A stretch of DNA of 25,452 nucleotides from Actinomycetes bacterium. GTDB taxonomy: Bacteria; Actinomycetota; Thermoleophilia; Solirubrobacterales; Solirubrobacteraceae. Numbering within the stretch: the stretch's first letter is position 1; each line of letters begins with the position of its first letter. Below the pieces are notes generated by a model. That model ran no database searches. It was not told where the DNA came from and saw nothing but the letters and a program-made list of their open reading frames with translations. The DNA lies in NCBI GenBank assembly GCA_023405705.1, contig JAEXXR010000665.1, positions 1 through 25,452 of the forward strand, given 5' to 3'. A program made the translations under genes and the position numbers. Below are positions 20,745-25,452 of the stretch, one piece after another.

Positions 20745-21242
20745 ATGGAAGTGCAGGAGATGGTCATCTACGGCGTCAGCTTCGACATGGTCGGCAAGCA
20801 GCCGATCGTGTTGCTGAAGACCGTCGACAGCAACAAGTTCCTGCCGATCTGGATCGGACATCCGGAGGCCGCGGCGATCCTGATGAAGCTCCAGGGTGCG
20901 ACGACCCCCCGTCCGATGACCCACGACCTCCTCTCCGACATGCTGTCGGAGCTCGACGTCAACTGCGCGCGCGTCTCGGTCACGGAGTTGAAGGAGAACA
21001 CCTTCTACGCCTCGATCACGCTCAGCGTCAACGGACGCGAGCTGGAGATCGACTCCCGCCCCAGCGACGCGCTCGCACTGGCCGTCCGCTCCGGCGCGCC
21101 GATCTTCGCCGCCGAAGAGGTGATCGCCGAGTCCGCGATCGAGTTCGAGCACGAGGTCGAGGACACCGAAGAGGTCGTCGAGAAGTTCAAAGACTTCCTC
21201 GACCAGGTCACACCAGAGGACGTCGCCGGCGGCGAGAGCTGA
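20745..21242 (+). CDS. Bifunctional nuclease-domain protein (BFN/DUF151)
   Basis: 165 residues. The DUF151 fold is clear: YGVSFDMVGKQPIVLLK near the start, LPIWIGHPEAAAI (33–45), a TFYASITLSVNGRELEIDSR run, and RPSDALALAVR (105–115). Proteins of this family have been described as nucleases active on RNA and DNA and occur widely in bacteria and plants; the cellular role here is unknown. The acidic C-terminal helix (about 133–165) is common in bacterial versions. The start is uncertain: AGGAG (20739–20743) is 1 base from ATG 20745 but 7 bases from GTG 20751, so the true protein may start two codons later. The gene is single and converges on the aminotransferase. Confidence 0.88.
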   Translation: MEVQEMVIYGVSFDMVGKQPIVLLKTVDSNKFLPIWIGHPEAAAILMKLQGATTPRPMTHDLLSDMLSELDVNCARVSVTELKENTFYASITLSVNGRELEIDSRPSDALALAVRSGAPIFAAEEVIAESAIEFEHEVEDTEEVVEKFKDFLDQVTPEDVAGGES

Positions 21243-21245
21243 GCG

Positions 21246-21307
21246 CGGCGCCGACGGCGCCGGATCACTCGCGGCAGCTCAAATCCGCCGCGCGACCGCC
21301 GCGCGGC
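21246..21307. terminator. Two hairpins between convergent genes
   Basis: CGGCGCC (21246–21252) pairs with GGCGCCG (21256–21262). GCCGCGCG (21287–21294) pairs with CGCGCGGC (21300–21307). Together they fill the 72-base gap between the nuclease-domain gene and the aminotransferase and probably block read-through both ways. Neither has a T-run. Confidence 0.5.
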
Positions 21308-21314
21308 CGGCGCC

Positions 21315-22694
21315 TCAGCGGTCCTGCTCGGCGCGGCGCTGCGCCTGCTGGCGGCGCGGCAGCTCGACGACGCGCCCCATGTCCGCGGCGTCGCCGGCGT
21401 CGGCCTGCGGAACAACCGGGGCCGGATCCGCGCCGGTGAGCGTGCCGTACAGCGCGACCTGCTCGGCGATCACGGCGCCGATGCGACGAATCCCTTCGCG
21501 GATGTCGTCCTCGCCGACGCCGGAGAAGTTCAGCCGCATCGACGAGCCGCCGCGGCCGTCGAGGTAGGCCTGGCGACCGGGGACGAACGCGACGTTGTCG
21601 CGCAGCGCGCGCGCCAGCAGGTCGGTCGTGTCGATGTAGTCGGGCAGCGTCGCCCAGATGAACATGCCGCCTTGTGGTCTCGTCCATTGCGCCTCGCGCG
21701 GGAAGTGCTCGGCGAGCGCGTCGAACATCACGTCGCGCCGGCGCCGGTAGACGTCGCGCAGCGACTCGACGTAGCGCTGCCAGTCGCCGGCGCCGAAGTA
21801 GTGGCTGACGAACAGCTGCGTCATCGACGAGGAGCAGAGGTCGGCAGCCTGCTTGCCGATGTTCATCTTCTGCAGCACCGGACGGGGTGCCGCGGCCCAG
21901 CCGACGCGGATCCCCGGCGAGAGGATCTTCGAGAAGGTGCCGAGGTAGATGACGAACTCGCCGCCGTCGAGCGCGTACAGCGGCGGCAGCGCCTCGCCCT
22001 CGTAGCGCAGCAGGCCGTACGGGTTGTCCTCCAGCACCAGCAGCTCGCGCTCGTGCGCCAGGCGGACGAGCCGCTGGCGCCGCGGCAGCGACATCGTCAC
22101 GCCGCCCGGGTTCTGGAAGGTCGGGATCGTGTAGATGAACTTCGGCCGGCGGCCCTCGCGCTCGAGTCGGTCGAGCGTCTCCTCCAGCTCGTCGACTCGC
22201 ATGCCGTCCGCGTCCATCGCCACCTGCACGACGTCGGCCTGGTACGAGCAGAAGGTGGGGACCGCGCCCGGGTAGGTGGGCGCCTCGGCGACGATCACGT
22301 CGCCGGGGTCGATCAGCGTCTTGCAGACGAGGTCGATCACCTGCTGGCCGCCGGTCGTGACGAGCAGCTCCTCCGCCGAGACCTGCATCCCCTCGGCGGC
22401 CATCACCGACTGGATGCAGGCGTCGATCTCGTCGATGCCCTCGGTCGGGCCGTACTGGAGCGAGCGAGCGAGCGCCTCGGCGCCGATCGTCTGCATCACG
22501 GCCGCGTAGGTGTCGGCCGGGAACGATGAGGTGTCGGGCAGGCCGCCGGCGAGCGAGATGACCTCCGGCCGCTGCGTCAGCGCCATCAGGTCGCGCATCG
22601 CGGAGGACTTCATGACCTGGGTGCGCGAGGAGAACAGCGCCGCGTAGCGCTCGATGTCGCGGGCGTTCGATCGGGTCGGTTCTCTTCGCGTCAT
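21315..22694 (-). CDS. PLP-dependent aminotransferase, class I/II (LysN/MocR-like fold)
   Basis: 459 residues. The body matches fold-type I aminotransferases of the 2-aminoadipate/multi-substrate group: LAGGLPDTSSFP (48–59), QYGPTEGIDE (80–89), TTGGQQVIDLV (113–123), TIPTFQNPGGVTMS (189–202), EDNPYGLLRYEG (222–233) and LGTFSKILSPGIRVGW (251–266), with K256 as the PLP lysine. There is no N-terminal GntR helix-turn-helix, so it is an enzyme rather than a MocR regulator. The substrate is not certain; lysine-pathway or branched/aromatic amino acids are possible. The C-terminal 40 residues are charged and low in complexity. AAGG lies 8 bases before the ATG. Confidence 0.9.
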   Translation of the reverse strand: MTRREPTRSNARDIERYAALFSSRTQVMKSSAMRDLMALTQRPEVISLAGGLPDTSSFPADTYAAVMQTIGAEALARSLQYGPTEGIDEIDACIQSVMAAEGMQVSAEELLVTTGGQQVIDLVCKTLIDPGDVIVAEAPTYPGAVPTFCSYQADVVQVAMDADGMRVDELEETLDRLEREGRRPKFIYTIPTFQNPGGVTMSLPRRQRLVRLAHERELLVLEDNPYGLLRYEGEALPPLYALDGGEFVIYLGTFSKILSPGIRVGWAAAPRPVLQKMNIGKQAADLCSSSMTQLFVSHYFGAGDWQRYVESLRDVYRRRRDVMFDALAEHFPREAQWTRPQGGMFIWATLPDYIDTTDLLARALRDNVAFVPGRQAYLDGRGGSSMRLNFSGVGEDDIREGIRRIGAVIAEQVALYGTLTGADPAPVVPQADAGDAADMGRVVELPRRQQAQRRAEQDR

Positions 22695-22761
22695 GGCGGG
22701 CCTTGCCGGTCCTCTCGATGTGGACTTCGCCGCTGTCGGCCGGATACCTGGCCCGGTCGAC

Positions 22762-22767
22762 TATGGT
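22762..22767 (+). promoter_or_regulatory. Candidate -10 for the DUF4126-like gene
   Basis: TATGGT lies 30 bases before ATG 22798. The divergent aminotransferase shares this gap, which includes a short AT-richer patch (22770–22785). Confidence 0.35.
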
Positions 22768-22797
22768 CATGCTTCTCTTTTCAAGCTACCGGACCCG

Positions 22798-23388
22798 ATG
22801 ACACTCTTCCTCGCCATCTGCCTCGGAATCGGCCTCGCGCTCGGCGTCGGCCTGCGCCCGTTCCTGCCCGCCCTGCTGATCGGCGCGCTCGCGCGCGGCG
22901 ACGTCGGCATCGACTTCGGCGGCACCGACCTCTCGTTCCTCGAGTCGCCCGGCTTCCTGCTGGCGCTGCTCCTGTGCGTGATCGCGCTGGTGATCGCCGA
23001 GCGCCGGCTGGGGGCCGACAAGGTCGAGGCGGGACCGATCGGCGCCGCCGTCGGCGGCATCGCGCTCGGGCTCGGGGCGCTCTACTTCGCGGGCGCGCTC
23101 GCGGACGAGAGCTACACGTGGTGGCCGGGGATCGTCGGCGGCCTGCTGTGCGCGGCGCTCGCCGCCGCGACGGCGCGCGTCTTCTTCAGACGCACGCGCG
23201 CGCGGCTCGACAGAGAGGCGCAGAACGCGCTGCCGGTCTACGCCGAGGGGGCCGGACTGGCCGTCGCCGGCCTCTCGGTCCTGTTCGCGCCGCTGGCGCT
23301 CGTCGCGCTCGGCTTCCTCCTCTGGCTGCTGCTCGGTCAGCGCAGACGCGAAGGCCAGAAGTACGCCGGCCTGCGCGTCCTGCGGTGA
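22798..23388 (+). CDS. DUF4126-like integral membrane protein
   Basis: 196 residues from ATG 22798; the upstream extension of the frame overlaps the aminotransferase start and lacks a membrane signature. Hydrophobic segments at about 1–30, 52–69, 79–101, 110–130 and 150–180 give four to five membrane helices. 'GVGLRPFLPALLIGALARGD' followed by 'FLESPGFLLALLLCVIALVIAERR' and ADKVEAG resembles DUF4126. The short C-terminal tail KYAGLRVLR is cytoplasmic and basic. The function is unknown. The phosphatase-like gene follows after 16 bases, so they likely share a transcript. Confidence 0.72.
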   Translation: MTLFLAICLGIGLALGVGLRPFLPALLIGALARGDVGIDFGGTDLSFLESPGFLLALLLCVIALVIAERRLGADKVEAGPIGAAVGGIALGLGALYFAGALADESYTWWPGIVGGLLCAALAAATARVFFRRTRARLDREAQNALPVYAEGAGLAVAGLSVLFAPLALVALGFLLWLLLGQRRREGQKYAGLRVLR

Positions 23389-23404
23389 GCGGCCGGGCCG
23401 GCTG

Positions 23405-24895
23405 ATGCCGCGCAAGCTCGTCCTGACGGTCATCGACGGCATGAAGCCGTCGATGCTGGAGCGGGCGATCAGCACCGGCCGGGCGCCGGTGCTGCAGGCG
23501 ATCCGCGAGCGCGGCGCCTACGTCGACGACTGCGTCGCGGCCTTCCCGTCGGTCACGCCGGTCTGCGCCGCCAGCATCGCGACGGGCGTGGGGCCCGACG
23601 CCCATCACATCCCGAGCATGAACTGGTTCTCGCGCGAGGAGGGCCGCTACGTCGAGTACGGCTCGTCGTTCTCGGCCTCGCGCAAGTTCGGCGTGCTGCG
23701 GTCGCTGACGGACACGGTCTACAACATGAACGCGAGACATCTCTCGCGGGCGACGCCGACCGTCTTCGAGCTGCTCGACGACGCCGGCGTGCGGACGGCC
23801 GGCACCACCTACCTGATGTATCGCGGCCGCCACGAGCACAACGTCGCGACCGACACGCCGCTCGCGCGGATCGCCAACGCGACCGTCTTTCGCGAGCCGG
23901 TGATGGGCCCGCGCGAGCTGTTCTACGCCGACCTGTTCGCCAGCCGGCGGACCGGCTGCCGCGGCCAGTTCGGGATGCCGGGCGCGCGTGACGCCCACAC
24001 CGGGTGCGTCGGCGCCTACCTCGAGGAGCACGACCTCTACGACTTCATGCTCTTCTCGCTGCCCGACAACGACACCTGGTCGCACCGCAACGGCCCGCAC
24101 GCGCAGGTGACGTCGATCGCGGCCGCCGACCGGCAGCTGGAGCGGCTCGTGCACGCCGGCGGCGGCATCGACCGCTTCCTCGACGAGCACGCGATGATCG
24201 TGATGGCCGACCACTCGCACACGCAGGTCGAGCAGCGGATCCGGCTGGAGCCGGCCTTCGCCGACTGGTCGATCGCGCGCCCCGAGGGCGGCGGCGCGAC
24301 CGACGGCGAGATCGCGATCAGCCCGGCGCAGCGCTCGGCGATGATCTACGTGCTGAGCGAGGAGCGCCGCTCGCAGCGCGCGGCCGAGGCGGCGAAGACG
24401 GCGTTGGCCGTCCCCGGCGTCGACCTGGCGATGCGCCGCTCGGCGCCGCGCACCGGCGTGATCGAGAGCGAACGCGGCGAGCTGCACTTCGCGCCCGGCG
24501 GCGACCTCGTCGACCTGCGCGGGCGCCGCTGGAGCATCGACGGCGAGCTCGACGTGCTCGGTGGGCGGATCGAGGACGGGCGCCTGCTCACGCCCGACTA
24601 CCCCGACGCGCTCGGCCGCGTCTGGTCGGCGCTGTCCTGCCCGACCGCCGGCGACGTGCTGCTGTCGGCCGGGCCCGGCTGGGAGTTCGTCGACTGGGGC
24701 GGCGCCGCCCACGTCGGCGGGGGCAGCCACGGCTCGCTCCACCGCAGCGACTCGCTCGGCGCGCTGCTGTGGTGCGGCGTCGACGGACGGGAGGAGACCG
24801 TCTCCCGCGCCGCGCACGAGCAGTGGACGCTGCGCGACGTGCTGGCGATGGTCACCGACCACTTCGGCGTCGCGTCGCCGGCCATGGGACGCTGA
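23405..24895 (+). CDS. Alkaline-phosphatase-superfamily enzyme (type I phosphodiesterase/nucleotide pyrophosphatase-like)
   Basis: 496 residues without a signal peptide. The superfamily metal site is readable: D11 in LTVIDGMKP, nucleophile T51 in FPSVTPVCAASIATGV, D223 and H227 in LPDNDTWSH, D269 and H270 in VMADHSH, and H442 in GGGSHGSLH. A Thr nucleophile and the FPS(V)TP motif place it with nucleotide pyrophosphatases and phosphodiesterases rather than classic alkaline phosphatase. The C-terminal third (about 305–430) is a less conserved region. The substrate is unknown; the link to a membrane protein suggests a lipid-head or cell-envelope phosphate ester (inference). ATG is preceded by only a weak ribosome site. 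Confidence 0.87.
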   Translation: MPRKLVLTVIDGMKPSMLERAISTGRAPVLQAIRERGAYVDDCVAAFPSVTPVCAASIATGVGPDAHHIPSMNWFSREEGRYVEYGSSFSASRKFGVLRSLTDTVYNMNARHLSRATPTVFELLDDAGVRTAGTTYLMYRGRHEHNVATDTPLARIANATVFREPVMGPRELFYADLFASRRTGCRGQFGMPGARDAHTGCVGAYLEEHDLYDFMLFSLPDNDTWSHRNGPHAQVTSIAAADRQLERLVHAGGGIDRFLDEHAMIVMADHSHTQVEQRIRLEPAFADWSIARPEGGGATDGEIAISPAQRSAMIYVLSEERRSQRAAEAAKTALAVPGVDLAMRRSAPRTGVIESERGELHFAPGGDLVDLRGRRWSIDGELDVLGGRIEDGRLLTPDYPDALGRVWSALSCPTAGDVLLSAGPGWEFVDWGGAAHVGGGSHGSLHRSDSLGALLWCGVDGREETVSRAAHEQWTLRDVLAMVTDHFGVASPAMGR

Positions 24896-24959
24896 GGGGC
24901 TTCCCCTCGCCCGACGCGGCGGCAAGCGGTTCTCATCCGGTCCTCAGTCGGCCGCGGGG

Positions 24960-24965
24960 TACCCT
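24960..24965 (+). promoter_or_regulatory. Likely -10 of a leaderless promoter for the GtrA-like gene
   Basis: TACCCT ends 6 bases before ATG 24972 with no Shine-Dalgarno between, the same layout as for pheA. Confidence 0.45.
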
Positions 24966-24971
24966 GTCCGG

Positions 24972-25427
24972 ATGTCCGACGAGGCCCCGACGGTCGCTGT
25001 CCCGCCCCCGCCGCTGCACCATCGCGTCCGCCACGGGCTGCGGCACCCGCGCAACTGGTTCCAGCTGGTCCGCTTCGGACTGGTGGGCGCGAGCGGCTAC
25101 GTCGTCAACCTCGTCGTCTTCGCGTTCGCGGTCCACTCGCTCACCGTCGGCTACCGCGTCGCGGCGGTCTGCGCCTTCGTCGTCTCGGTGCTGAACAACT
25201 TCTGGTGGAATCGCCACTGGACCTTCGCGGCCCGCGACGGTCACGCCGGCTTCCAGGCGGCGCGCTTCTTCCTCGTCAGCCTCGTCGCCTTCGGCTTCAG
25301 CTACGGCGTGCTCGTCGCGCTCGTCGAGGGCGCCGACCTGCCGAAGGTGCTCGCTCAGGCGCTCGCGATCGTCGCGGCGACGCCGCTGAACTTCCTCGGC
25401 CAGAAGCTCTGGAGCTTCCAGCGATGA
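24972..25427 (+). CDS. GtrA-like membrane protein
   Basis: 151 residues. After a Pro-rich head, 'WFQLVRFGLVGASGYVVNLVVFAF' opens the first of four membrane helices. VLNNFWWNRHWTF (74–86) and 'ATPLNFLGQKLWSFQR' (136–151) are the paired N-F-x-x-x-x-x-W-x-F motifs of the GtrA/DPMS family. Family members flip or hold polyprenyl-linked sugars or assist glycosyltransferases in wall and O-antigen modification. It overlaps the next gene by ATGA, so the partner is probably just beyond the window. Confidence 0.92.
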   Translation: MSDEAPTVAVPPPPLHHRVRHGLRHPRNWFQLVRFGLVGASGYVVNLVVFAFAVHSLTVGYRVAAVCAFVVSVLNNFWWNRHWTFAARDGHAGFQAARFFLVSLVAFGFSYGVLVALVEGADLPKVLAQALAIVAATPLNFLGQKLWSFQR

Positions 25428-25452
25428 GGCGGGCCGCGGCGCTCATCGCCGC
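25424..25452 (+). CDS. Start of a further gene, cut by the window edge
   Basis: ATG at 25424 shares ATGA with the GtrA-like stop. The visible codons give MRRAAALIA, a basic then hydrophobic start like a signal peptide or first membrane helix. GGAG lies about 9 bases upstream. Too little remains to name it. Confidence 0.5.

Overview
This is a chromosomal window from a very GC-rich bacterium. The gene order, the high GC, a dnaA–dnaN–recF–dciA–gyrB–gyrA block, a separate parA–parB pair, DUF4446- and DUF4126-type membrane proteins and likely leaderless promoters all point to Actinomycetota. Unusually regular AGA and ATA codons in housekeeping genes and a long, insertion-bearing GyrB make a deep-branching Thermoleophilia/Solirubrobacterales-type organism (Conexibacter-like) my best guess. 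That placement is inference from memory, not a database result.

The window is centred on the replication origin region. Left of about 15.0 kb the replication genes run leftward: dnaA, dnaN, recF, dciA, gyrB and gyrA. Right of about 15.37 kb a second set runs rightward: rpmH, rnpA, yidD, yidC, jag/khpB, a small LAGLIDADG-like gene, rsmG, parA and parB. The 362-base dnaA–rpmH gap (15011–15372) is the divergence point and the best oriC candidate. It holds DnaA-box-like 9-mers, a short CTGTT repeat series, a palindrome, a G-run cluster and the candidate promoters of both arms.

The left flank (1–5305) carries a truncated Ser/Thr protein kinase, a two-gene membrane-protein operon (CARDB-like and DUF4446), a class I methyltransferase, prephenate dehydratase (pheA) and a conserved HNH nuclease. 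Between the HNH gene and gyrA lies a 425-base gene-free stretch that contains a terminator and an unexplained set of overlapping stem-loops and a direct repeat.

The right flank (20515–25452) has tRNA-Ile(GAT) with a strong terminator, a bifunctional-nuclease-domain protein, a convergent PLP aminotransferase, a DUF4126-like membrane protein, an alkaline-phosphatase-superfamily enzyme, a GtrA-like membrane protein and the first codons of a further gene.

The points most worth following up are the stand-alone LAGLIDADG-like protein translationally coupled to rsmG, a perfect but split parS-like inverted repeat just upstream of it, the long hairpin in the gyrB leader, and the structured non-coding stretch downstream of gyrA.
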